Origin: Puniceicoccales bacterium
Lineage (GTDB): Bacteria > Verrucomicrobiota > Verrucomicrobiia > Opitutales > JAIRKQ01
Reading direction: 5' to 3'
Assembly (NCBI GenBank): GCA_031289835.1
Contig: JAITOW010000048.1
Span: 1-7,677 of the forward strand
DNA: 7,677 nt
Within the stretch, counting starts at the first letter, position 1. Every line of letters begins with the position of its first letter. This document shows positions 1 to 6,545 of this stretch, one piece after another. A program made the position numbers and the translations under genes. The notes below the pieces were generated by a model, which was not told where the DNA came from, did not search any database, and saw only the letters and a program-made list of their open reading frames with translations.

Positions 1-1
1 C

Positions 2-286
2 AGCAAAAATGTGCTATTGCCCGAACTCAGGAAGAATAATTTGCTGCAAAGTGTGCCGGAATCGCTGATCGTGGTGTTGAATACCTTGCACCTCGTTCAC
101 CCCGAGGGTACACGTTTGATCGGAGTGGAAAAACAGTCCGATGATTTGATTTTTGAAGCGGAGTTTGATTCCAGGATTGATGGAAAAATCGTTACCGATG
201 CCTGCGAATACAAGCTGCACAATTACCTTTCGCCGGAAAGATATAGCCTCGATATCCTAAAAATTAAATCGTCAAGTACGAAATAG
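2..286 (+). CDS. 3' end of an unidentified gene, possibly PilN-like C-terminus
   Basis: The frame is open to the left edge of the window and stops at a TAG at 284-286, so this is the last ~94 codons of a longer gene. A GTG at 11 could be a start, but the frame continues upstream without a stop and there is no ribosome binding site in view. The visible part has no membrane segment or cysteine cluster apart from one Cys. Its pattern is an amphipathic helix, then 'HPEGTRLIGVEKQSDDLIFE', then a helix and a final beta-like stretch. This resembles the ferredoxin-like C-terminal fold of PilN/GspL-type inner-membrane assembly proteins, in which a 'P-x-G-hydrophobic' strand is followed by a short strand and a helix. 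That is a by-eye structural impression, not a family match. The product is best left as hypothetical. The next plus-strand gene begins about 97 bp downstream. Confidence 0.6.
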   Translation, partial: SKNVLLPELRKNNLLQSVPESLIVVLNTLHLVHPEGTRLIGVEKQSDDLIFEAEFDSRIDGKIVTDACEYKLHNYLSPERYSLDILKIKSSSTK

Positions 287-342
287 GGGGAAAAATTCTA
301 GGCAAAGGTGCCCTGCGGGTAAAAAATAGTAAAAATTTTGGC

Positions 343-360
343 CGAGTATTGATTTACTCG
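343..360 (+). other. Small perfect hairpin between two plus-strand genes
   Basis: CGAGTA at 343-348 pairs perfectly with TACTCG at 355-360 around a 6-nt loop. Only three T residues follow shortly after (365-367), interrupted by AAC, so it is not a convincing intrinsic terminator. It lies 23 bp before the start codon at 384 and could instead sit in the 5' leader of that gene. A 6-bp stem can occur by chance. Confidence 0.2.
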
Positions 361-383
361 AACTTTCCCGCTAGTTTCAGCGA

Positions 384-923
384 ATGCTAAAATTGGCCAA
401 GTTGGCGGGATTAACGGCGGAGTACAAGCGTGCGCTGCTATTTCCGTTTTTTAAGAGGATTTTGCGGTTGGAGGGCAGTGTTCGAGGCAAACATGTGGAA
501 ATTTTTGTAACCCGTTCGACTCGAATTCCAACAAACATGGTTGCGCAAATAAAGCTGAAAGAGGACAGCGATTTATATTTTTCTGCGATGCGAAAAAGGT
601 TTGGAGTAGCTTTGATGAAAGCACTGGGCCGGCCAATAGTGAAATCTGGAGATGTGATCTTGGACAGAAAAATCATTTTCCTGGCGGATGATATCAATTT
701 TGCCGGGAAGGTTTTCGAATACGATGAAACCAAGAACAAGTTTGACGCACTTTGGTCCAGTAAGTTTAGCAGGGGAATTTTGGTGATTGGACGATCGAGC
801 ATCTTTTACCATGAGCCTGCGGGTATTTTGACCCAAAAAAAACGCGAACGTTTTATTGTTGCCATCGATCTATTGTGCGATTTGTATGACATACTATACT
901 TTTATAGGCACAAAATTTCATGA
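384..923 (+). CDS. Conserved-looking protein of unknown function, coupled to rmuC
   Basis: This gene encodes a soluble 179-residue protein with no signal peptide or clear membrane helix; residues 18-29 are only mildly hydrophobic. I do not recognise a named family. Its layout resembles a group of hypothetical proteins, related to DUF3137-type proteins, that carry an 'RG-x-x-V-x-(I/V)' strand followed by a 'GD-x-x-(F/L)DR-x-(I/F)' segment. Here these are RGKHVEI at residues 34-40 and SGDVILDRKIIF at residues 88-99. That assignment is from memory of the pattern only. ATG 384 is the first start after an in-frame TAG at 372-374; no good Shine-Dalgarno precedes it. Its TGA overlaps the rmuC start as ATGA (920-923), so the two are probably one operon with coupled translation. 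Real coding is supported by this overlap and by length. Function is unknown. Confidence 0.75.
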   Translation: MLKLAKLAGLTAEYKRALLFPFFKRILRLEGSVRGKHVEIFVTRSTRIPTNMVAQIKLKEDSDLYFSAMRKRFGVALMKALGRPIVKSGDVILDRKIIFLADDINFAGKVFEYDETKNKFDALWSSKFSRGILVIGRSSIFYHEPAGILTQKKRERFIVAIDLLCDLYDILYFYRHKIS

Positions 924-2155
924 TCGAGCACGCACTTTTGTTAATATTGCTGGTTTTCCTATCGCTTAGCTTGCATCGTTATTTTAGCTTGAAATCGGAT
1001 TTCATAAAAACCGATGTGGCACTGAAATTCGAAAAAGAAAAATCTCTGCTCGCCGAGCAAGCTTTTCGGGAGAAGCTTAATTTGCTGAATGCGGCCGAGG
1101 AAAGGTTGCGTGAAAGCTTCAACAACTTATCCGCAAACGCGCTGAAGAGCAATAATGAAGCTTTTATTAGTCTTGCTAAAAACGCATTTTCCGGGCTTTC
1201 TAAGGAAGCGGAAGCCGAATTTAATATTGCCGCAAAGCCGATATATGAATCGCTGAAACTTTTTAACGAAAAGATTCAGAAGATCGAAGATCAGCGCAAC
1301 GCATCGTACATCGAGTTGAGCGAGCAGCTGAAACTGATGGGGCAGGCAAGTTTGGCCCTGAAAATCGAGACTTCTAGCCTTGTTAATGCTCTGCGTAAGC
1401 CGGAAGTACGCGGTCGTTGGGGAGAAATGCAGCTTAGGAGAACGGTTGAGTTGTCGGGTATGATGGAACATGTTGATTTTGAGGAACAGGAGAGTGTTAG
1501 GTCCAGCGATGGGCAAAATTTGCGCCCTGACATGGTAATAAATTTGCCGAATAGCCGCCGCATTATCGTTGATTCCAAGGCCCCGCTGTCGCTATATCTC
1601 GATGCAATCCAGCAAAATACCGAACAGGAGAAATCGAATATGCTGCGGACTTATGCGTCAAACATTCGCAAACACATCGAGCGCTTGGGATCAAAAAATT
1701 ATTGGGATCAATTTTCAGCTTCCCCCGAGTTTGTTGTACTTTTCCTTCCCGGCGAAAATTTTTTTAGCGATGCGCTGAAGGAAGACCACAGTTTGATCGA
1801 ATTTGGTGTTTCGAAGCGCGTGATTCCGGCGACGCCAACGACATTGATAGCGCTCCTGAAAGCCATTGCCTATGGTTGGAAACAGGATAAGATAGCCGCC
1901 GAAGCAAAAAATATTGCCGAAATCGGCCGCGAAATGTACAAGCGTTTGCGGGTATTTTTCGATCACTTCGACAGGGTGGGAAAATCCCTATTAGCCAGTG
2001 TGAAGTCGTACAATGAAGCCTCAATGTCCGCCGAAGCGCGCCTAATGCCCCAGGCCCGCAAGTTCGAAAAATTTGCCCCCGAAATTCAGTTGGCGGATAA
2101 CATGTTCCACATCGATACCCAACCAAAGCCGACGTCACTCAGCGAAGAGGAATAG
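920..2155 (+). CDS. rmuC: DNA recombination protein RmuC family
   Basis: RmuC proteins are membrane-anchored, coiled-coil proteins with a nuclease-like core. In E. coli loss of RmuC raises the rate of small-inverted-repeat recombination; the biochemical activity is not well established. Here residues 3-18 form an N-terminal membrane anchor, and about 33-150 are long charged helices consistent with coiled coil. The RmuC core follows: RGRWGE at 164-169, RPDMVI at 202-207 and VDSKAPL at 217-223 (the PD-(D/E)XK-like Asp and Asp-x-Lys positions). Then come SPEFVVLFLPGENFF at 268-282 and ATPTTLIALL with AYGWKQ at 304-322, all family hallmarks. The length of 411 residues is within the family range and all key residues are present. 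The ATG lies inside the stop of the preceding gene (ATGA), with only a weak AGG upstream, so translation is probably coupled. It is convergent with holA. Confidence 0.95.
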   Translation: MIEHALLLILLVFLSLSLHRYFSLKSDFIKTDVALKFEKEKSLLAEQAFREKLNLLNAAEERLRESFNNLSANALKSNNEAFISLAKNAFSGLSKEAEAEFNIAAKPIYESLKLFNEKIQKIEDQRNASYIELSEQLKLMGQASLALKIETSSLVNALRKPEVRGRWGEMQLRRTVELSGMMEHVDFEEQESVRSSDGQNLRPDMVINLPNSRRIIVDSKAPLSLYLDAIQQNTEQEKSNMLRTYASNIRKHIERLGSKNYWDQFSASPEFVVLFLPGENFFSDALKEDHSLIEFGVSKRVIPATPTTLIALLKAIAYGWKQDKIAAEAKNIAEIGREMYKRLRVFFDHFDRVGKSLLASVKSYNEASMSAEARLMPQARKFEKFAPEIQLADNMFHIDTQPKPTSLSEEE

Positions 2156-2248
2156 CACCATATCCACACTTTTTTCTCGGTTGTATGCCTCTCCATTTCC
2201 TTTAATTGCAGGCCGTTACGAATTTCAAACTCAGAATTTAGCCAAAAA

Positions 2249-3286
2249 TTAAAATTTCAGGGCCAGTTCTTTGATTACCGAAACTTGATCATCATACCTG
2301 CTTGTCGTTTCCGCGAGTGCATCCATGAGCGCCAATTGAATGTCGAGCAAACGATGCAAGGAATAGCGGTTCACGCTGTCCAAAAGCTTGCTCAAGTACC
2401 AGGGATTTTGTGAAAAAATATTGCATGAATTTTTTTCAAACGCATTGACATTAAGCAACTTAGCTAAATTTTCCAATTGAGTCTTCGAAATCGACCTGTC
2501 TAGCTGGATTTTGTTGCTGTCCACGAGGGCACGCAGCTGAATCATCAGTCTCGTGCGGTTTTGCAACCCGGCAATCAGCGGCCGTGCTTCATTCACAAAG
2601 TAAAAATATCGTCCAATGGCGTCCAACTTTTCATCGATGCTAGGTGAGTAAAATTTTTCGATCTGTTGGAAAAATTCGCCACTACTGGACGGGTCGACGA
2701 GCAGATTTACATCCTTATCGGTGATCGTATCACGGTCCTGATAAATGTAGCTAGCCAATTTTTCCAGCTCAAATTGCATTAGGCGAGTATCTTTGCCGAT
2801 GAGATTTTGCAGCAAGGCAACGGCTTCATTCGTAATCTTAACCACATTTTCCGCACACACATCCCTAATAAATTCATCAAAATTTTTATCACTTATGTCC
2901 GTAACGTCGTAGCACTCAGCAAGTTGTGATAATCCTTTAATTAATTTTGTGCGCTTGTCAACGGGATGTGCCGAGATTAAAACAACGCCATCATTGAGTT
3001 TTTTTACCGTGTCCAACAGAAACGCAACGCTATTTTTTACCTCCTCCGATTCCGCACCACTAAAAAAATTGACCCCTCTCACCCAAACGTTGTTCGTTGG
3101 CGCAAACATCGGAACCGTGTTCAGTGATTCGCATAATTTATTTACAAACAAGCGCACATCAGATTTTTGCTCACAATTGAAGATTTCACCATTTTCACAG
3201 TACGTGTCGTACAAAACGCGCGCGCGACGATCTACTAAAAAATCGTCGCTACCATAAACAAACAATACTTTACAGTTTACAGACAC
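2249..3286 (-). CDS. holA: DNA polymerase III subunit delta
   Basis: HolA is the delta subunit of the clamp loader; it opens the beta sliding clamp during replication. The N-terminus VLFVYGSDDFLVD (residues 7-19) matches the usual 'Y/L-x-G-x-(E/D)-x-(F/Y)-L' opening of the family. The middle segment DTRLMQFELEKLASYI (166-181) matches the conserved 'D-x-R-x-(L)-x-x-ELEKL' motif. The C-terminal part (about 205-345) is the helical collar domain. The 345-residue length is typical. Overall identity to well-studied HolA looks low, as is usual for this family. The start is GTG at 3284-3286, chosen because the conserved motif begins seven residues in. It lies 3 nt after the ybaB stop, so the gene very likely depends on translation of ybaB and forms the end of that operon. 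Confidence 0.92.
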   Translation of the reverse strand: MSVNCKVLFVYGSDDFLVDRRARVLYDTYCENGEIFNCEQKSDVRLFVNKLCESLNTVPMFAPTNNVWVRGVNFFSGAESEEVKNSVAFLLDTVKKLNDGVVLISAHPVDKRTKLIKGLSQLAECYDVTDISDKNFDEFIRDVCAENVVKITNEAVALLQNLIGKDTRLMQFELEKLASYIYQDRDTITDKDVNLLVDPSSSGEFFQQIEKFYSPSIDEKLDAIGRYFYFVNEARPLIAGLQNRTRLMIQLRALVDSNKIQLDRSISKTQLENLAKLLNVNAFEKNSCNIFSQNPWYLSKLLDSVNRYSLHRLLDIQLALMDALAETTSRYDDQVSVIKELALKF

Positions 3287-3289
3287 TTT

Positions 3290-3568
3290 TTATTTCTGCT
3301 CGCGCAGTTCAGCGGGCGTAATGTCATTCATCTTTCCGGTAATGAACTCCTTCATACGAGCATTAGCCTCGTTGATAGCATTTTCAATTGCGCTTGCGGA
3401 TGCTCCCGATGGAAAACTTAAATCAGAAATAACTCCATCGCCGTGCACACAAAGCTTAATTCCATCCTTATTGTAATTTTCTCTGTGTCCGGGGAGTTCT
3501 TTCTGCAACTTCTCCATCTCGTCTTTCATTTTTGTCATGTTTTGCAACAGTTTCTCCATGTCTTCCAT
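3290..3568 (-). CDS. ybaB: YbaB/EbfC family nucleoid-associated protein
   Basis: YbaB/EbfC proteins are small dimeric DNA-binding proteins that bind the nucleoid and affect expression; the gene often sits beside dnaX and recR, but here it is beside holA. The product is 92 residues from the chosen start. It opens with a helix rich in M/K/E (residues 1-25), then a beta region with DGIKLCVHGDGVISDLSF at about 35-52, then a C-terminal helix 'AINEANARMKEF' at about 64-75. This is the family fold order, slightly short of the usual ~100-110 residues. A longer in-frame start exists at 3607, but ATG 3566-3568 is preferred: it gives the family N-terminus and has AAGGA at 3576-3580, 7 nt upstream. The end of the DUF502 gene overlaps the first 101 nt in another frame. 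Confidence 0.9.
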   Translation of the reverse strand: MEDMEKLLQNMTKMKDEMEKLQKELPGHRENYNKDGIKLCVHGDGVISDLSFPSGASASAIENAINEANARMKEFITGKMNDITPAELREQK

Positions 3569-4205
3569 TTTGCTTTCCTTTTTTAGCGTTATAAGGTGGG
3601 ACCACAATCCCCCCTGAAATTATCATTTTGATGCCATCACCGACGCTCATATCCAGCTCGATGATATCTTCCCGTGGAACCATCAATAAAAATCCGCTCG
3701 TTGGATTTGGCGTCGTTGGGATAAAAACATTCATAACATGTTGGCCCGTTTTGCTTTGAACCTCGCCCCCCGTGTCCCTGGTCAAAAATCCGATGGCATA
3801 GGAATTTTTGCGCGGATATTCGACGAGTACGGTTTTGCTGAACGCCGCCATATTGCTCTCGCCGAAGGTCTTAATAATTTGTTTCAAACTCTTATAAATT
3901 GTGCTAATAAAGGGAAGTCGATTGATTACGCTTTCGGTCAATTTAAACAAAAATTTGCCAAAAAAATACCGCGAAAACCATCCAATTATCGTGATCAAAA
4001 TCAGAACAAACAGCGTTGATATGGTGTTAATTATTACAGCGGCGGGTACCTTGTCGCGCACGCTGATGTCCAGCCAGTAAAATAAAACCTTGCTCGCCGG
4101 CTCGCCGATATAATCGAGCATAAAATTTACAACCAATATGGTTATGCTGATTGGTAGCAGGATTACCAACCCCGTTAAGAATGAATTTTTGAGGGACTTC
4201 AACAT
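3468..4205 (-). CDS. DUF502 family integral membrane protein with out-of-frame basic tail
   Basis: DUF502 proteins are conserved small membrane proteins of unknown function. Two membrane segments are visible at about residues 9-30 and 55-78, followed by a cytoplasm- or periplasm-facing soluble domain. Family signatures are LPFISTIYKSLKQ (97-109), FIPTTPNPTSGFLLMVPRED (161-180) and the closing SVGDGIKMIISGGIVVP (187-203). After PP at 203-204 the conserved part ends, yet the frame runs on for 41 residues. The last 33 of these (213-245) overlap ybaB in another frame and are rich in Lys, Arg and Glu, as expected of unconstrained out-of-frame reading. No stop occurs in frame before 3468. The ATG at 4203-4205 has no good Shine-Dalgarno. 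Family membership is firm; function and the meaning of the tail are not known. Confidence 0.9.
   Translation of the reverse strand: MLKSLKNSFLTGLVILLPISITILVVNFMLDYIGEPASKVLFYWLDISVRDKVPAAVIINTISTLFVLILITIIGWFSRYFFGKFLFKLTESVINRLPFISTIYKSLKQIIKTFGESNMAAFSKTVLVEYPRKNSYAIGFLTRDTGGEVQSKTGQHVMNVFIPTTPNPTSGFLLMVPREDIIELDMSVGDGIKMIISGGIVVPPYNAKKGKQNGRHGETVAKHDKNERRDGEVAERTPRTQRKLQ
3576..3580 (-). promoter_or_regulatory. Ribosome binding site of ybaB
   Basis: Minus-strand AAGGA ends 7 nt before the ATG at 3568. It decides the ybaB start in favour of 3568 over the upstream ATG at 3607. The site lies inside the coding sequence of the DUF502 gene. Confidence 0.6.
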
Positions 4206-4220
4206 AGCATCAAAGCGTAT

Positions 4221-4248
4221 ACTATAAAAATTTATGCGATCAATGCAA
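4221..4248 (-). promoter_or_regulatory. Candidate sigma-70-type promoter for the DUF502-ybaB-holA unit
   Basis: On the minus strand TTGCAT (4243-4248) and TATAGT (4221-4226) are separated by 16 nt and lie in the 56-bp gap between moxR and the DUF502 gene. The -10 box matches the consensus in 5 of 6 positions and the -35 in only 3 of 6. Placement just ahead of the DUF502 start is sensible, but A/T-rich gaps yield such matches easily. Confidence 0.35.
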
Positions 4249-4261
4249 GATTTTTTGTAAA

Positions 4262-5248
4262 TTATGGAATTCTCACGCTATTCAGGACCCGTTTTGCGAT
4301 TTCCTCGCTGGTAAAGCCATCGGCCACTCCGCGGTAGGTTGGAATTATTCTGTGGCGCAAAACATCGAGGCCGATATCTTTGATATCCTGCGGCGTAACG
4401 TATCCTCGCCCCTGCAAAAATGCCCATGCGCGGCCACATTTGCTCAGAGCCAGGCTTGCCCGTGGAGAGGCTCCATTTTCTATGATTCCATCGAGGCCAA
4501 GCCTGTGTTCGGGCTCGCGGGTTGCATGCACGATGTCGACGATGTACTCCATGACCTTTTCGTCGATGTATATTTTATCTACGATTTTTTGCGATTCCAG
4601 GACCTGATCAAGTGTGATGATTGGCCTTACTTCCGCTTTACCCACGATCGACTGGTGCGTGTGGAGGATGCGCAATTCCTCGAGTTTGCTCGGGTGCTTC
4701 ACCTTTAATTTCATCATGAACCGATCGACTTGGGATTCGGGAAGTTCGTATACGCCATCGTGGTCGATTGGGTTTTTAGTGGCGAGCACCATGAACGGGT
4801 TTGGAAGCTTGAAACTTGTATCTCCGATGGTAACTTGCCCCTCGCCCATGCTTTCAATCAGTGCGCTTTGCACCCGCGCGGAAGCCCGATTAATCTCATC
4901 GGCGAGCACAATATTGGCAAATATGGGGCCTTTTTTCGTGGAAAACTCCAAAGTCTTCTGGTTGAAGACGAGCGAGCCCAAAATATCACCGGGTTGAAGA
5001 TCGACGGTAAATTGTATCCTTTTAAATTCGGCTTGAAGCGTTTTGGCAAGTGCGTTTACGGTTAATGTTTTTCCGATTCCGGGAACTCCTTCGATCAAAA
5101 TATGTCCATTTGTGAGCAATCCGACGATGAGGCGATCAATCGCGTAGCGCTGCCCCACGACGGCACGCCCGATTTCGTCGCGCAATAGGGCAACCCAGTA
5201 TGAATGCTCACGCACGGCTGCGTTTATGTCCTGCAATTCATGGACCAT
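4262..5248 (-). CDS. MoxR-family AAA+ ATPase
   Basis: MoxR proteins are AAA+ ATPases that act as chaperone-like factors, often in maturation of metal- or VWA-domain protein complexes. The 328-residue product has the full set of motifs: Walker A GVPGIGKT (54-61), Walker B IVLADE (113-118) followed by INRAS, sensor-1 region LATKNP (155-160; the family more often has ATQNP), and LPESQVDRF (169-177). The C-terminal lid carries the 'GASPRASLAL' motif at about 263-272. Length and spacing fit the family well. The usual downstream partners (DUF58, transglutaminase-like or VWA-domain genes) are absent; the next genes are DUF502 and ybaB. The start is ATG 5246-5248, with AGGGG only 3 nt upstream, so the RBS is unconvincing. 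A 77-bp gap separates it from the lipoprotein gene. The target protein is unknown. Confidence 0.93.
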   Translation of the reverse strand: MVHELQDINAAVREHSYWVALLRDEIGRAVVGQRYAIDRLIVGLLTNGHILIEGVPGIGKTLTVNALAKTLQAEFKRIQFTVDLQPGDILGSLVFNQKTLEFSTKKGPIFANIVLADEINRASARVQSALIESMGEGQVTIGDTSFKLPNPFMVLATKNPIDHDGVYELPESQVDRFMMKLKVKHPSKLEELRILHTHQSIVGKAEVRPIITLDQVLESQKIVDKIYIDEKVMEYIVDIVHATREPEHRLGLDGIIENGASPRASLALSKCGRAWAFLQGRGYVTPQDIKDIGLDVLRHRIIPTYRGVADGFTSEEIAKRVLNSVRIP

Positions 5249-5325
5249 GAACCCCTGGTACCAAACTTCACTCGCGTCTGCAAGAAAAAGATTTGGGAAC
5301 TTGAAACATGAAATGAAAACTTATC

Positions 5326-5955
5326 TTACAGATCGATGTTGTAATTCAATCTTATGTTGTCGTCTTCTCTGTCAACTAGGGATAATTCGAAGAATCTTGT
5401 AAACGAGCCATTGTGTATGAATATAACGTGGTTCTTCGTAGCATGGGCCGGGATGTGGCAAATTTCAGCGCAACGTGCTGCAAAATCGGCATCGAGCTGT
5501 GTGTTTGCTTTACTGGACTTAACTCCATCAACCACAGCGGGAATTATTAGAGGGAAGATTAACAATGATCCCAGGGCGTAACCACCAGCCCGTCCCGCAG
5601 TCGACGTATGCACTAGATTTGCAACTTGAGCCGAATCCGCCGTTGTTGCTCCTATATTATCATTATCGAGAACAAAACACCTATCCGAATTGTTAACTAT
5701 CGTAAATTGCACAACTTTATATCCTTTTGCGCAAATATCACGATCAAAGTAATATTTTGTCTTGGCGGATGAAAGCGCCAACGCATACACCTTGACATTC
5801 GCACCGTTTGCATTTTGGGGAGATTTTTGAGCGCATAACGTAGCACCTGGCTCGTAATTTAATGATTTAAAATCCTTTGGTTGATAGCTTGCACAGCCCG
5901 ATAACATTACGGACAATGCGACCAAAAAGTATATGCTCTTATTGAAGTTTTTCAC
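5326..5955 (-). CDS. Putative lipoprotein of unknown function
   Basis: The N-terminus has a lipoprotein signal: positive residues K2/K6, a hydrophobic stretch at 8-18, and lipobox LSGC with the acylated Cys at 21. The +2 residue is Ala, so outer-membrane sorting is expected under the E. coli rule (inference). The mature part has a beta-like region 'YKVVQFTIVNNSDRCFVLD' at 79-97, then a glycine/alanine-rich hydrophobic segment at about 121-143 (GRAGGYALGSLLIFPLIIPA) and several cysteines (41, 75, 93, 162, 166). I do not recognise a named family; it has no enzyme motif. The start is GTG 5953-5955, with an in-frame TAG three codons upstream and no Shine-Dalgarno visible, suggesting weak initiation. 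Its codon texture looks more A/T-rich than the heptose genes nearby, by eye only. It lies 35 bp downstream of gmhB. Confidence 0.75.
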   Translation of the reverse strand: MKNFNKSIYFLVALSVMLSGCASYQPKDFKSLNYEPGATLCAQKSPQNANGANVKVYALALSSAKTKYYFDRDICAKGYKVVQFTIVNNSDRCFVLDNDNIGATTADSAQVANLVHTSTAGRAGGYALGSLLIFPLIIPAVVDGVKSSKANTQLDADFAARCAEICHIPAHATKNHVIFIHNGSFTRFFELSLVDREDDNIRLNYNIDL

Positions 5956-5990
5956 AATGAACTACGTGTAGCAAAACGGCTAAAAAGATG

Positions 5991-6545
5991 TCAATGGCAA
6001 ATTTTTGACTTTTTTAAATATTTAGTAAAGCTCAACAAATCGTTGAATGCCAAGCTCATTTTGCGGCGAATTAGGTCCTCGACTTCGCTCGAACGGGGCT
6101 TCCCGGTGCGCACAAACACGGCCTTAATCCCGGCATTTATGCCCGCCAATAGGTCGCTGCCCTTGTCTCCGACCATGTAACAAAATTGCCGATCCAAGTC
6201 GTATTTTTTCGCCATTTCGCCGATGAACCGCGGCGATGGTTTCCTATATATCTGGGCGTCGTTGGGACCTTCCGTGGCGATGCAAACATCCATGAAAATC
6301 TGGCCAAGACCGATTTGCCTCAGCATTTCTTCGTTGCATCGGTTGACATCTTCCAAAGTTAATAATCCTCGGGCGATTCCGCTTTGGTTGGTGAACAAAA
6401 ACAAATCATAGCCAAGCTTGCGCAGCGTTTTTATGGCATCGGTGGTGCCCGGGATCAGCGCGACATCCGTAGGATCGCGCAGGTATTCTCTGTCCAAAAT
6501 CAACGTCCCGTCACGATCGAGAAAAATTCCGCCCCTGGTGTTCAT
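5991..6545 (-). CDS. gmhB: HAD-IIIA phosphatase, GmhB-like heptose 1,7-bisphosphate 7-phosphatase
   Basis: In heptose synthesis GmhB removes the 7-phosphate from D-glycero-beta-D-manno-heptose 1,7-bisphosphate, the product of the upstream kinase. The 184-residue product has HAD motif I FLDRDGT (8-14; catalytic D10 and D12), motif II FTNQSGIARG (51-60), the motif III lysine in YRKPSP (K102) and motif IV MVGDKGSDLLAG (124-135). This is the HAD-IIIA layout of the GmhB/HisB-N group. E. coli GmhB binds zinc through a Cys-His/Cys-Cys loop just before RKP; here only Cys88 remains in that stretch and the rest is ATEGPNDAQIY, so the zinc site appears lost. The gene overlaps the kinase by 4 bp (ATGA at 6545-6542), which supports the heptose role. 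No Shine-Dalgarno is seen; translation is probably coupled. A histidinol-phosphatase role is less likely without his genes. Confidence 0.85.
   Translation of the reverse strand: MNTRGGIFLDRDGTLILDREYLRDPTDVALIPGTTDAIKTLRKLGYDLFLFTNQSGIARGLLTLEDVNRCNEEMLRQIGLGQIFMDVCIATEGPNDAQIYRKPSPRFIGEMAKKYDLDRQFCYMVGDKGSDLLAGINAGIKAVFVRTGKPRSSEVEDLIRRKMSLAFNDLLSFTKYLKKSKICH

Noticed and set aside
299..330. Terminator after the first gene (GGCA-AAGG-TGCC)
   Set aside because: The stem is only 4 bp and the following tract is A-rich rather than T-rich on the coding strand.
354..383. Promoter for the gene at 384 (TTGATT-17-TAGTTT, starting at 349)
   Set aside because: The -10 box matches the consensus poorly, and a start there would leave almost no leader.
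2156..2248. Bidirectional terminator between convergent rmuC and holA
   Set aside because: There is a T run at 2169-2175 and a direct repeat GAATTT, but no G/C-rich inverted repeat next to either stop, so no intrinsic terminator can be supported.
3569..3607. Longer ybaB start at 3607
   Set aside because: It adds 13 residues not typical of the family, while ATG 3568 has a good Shine-Dalgarno and gives the expected M/K/E-rich N-terminus.
4352..5065. Long open frames on the plus strand opposite moxR
   Set aside because: They are antisense to a gene with all MoxR motifs, lack recognisable domains and have no ribosome binding sites; they are by-products of its codon use.
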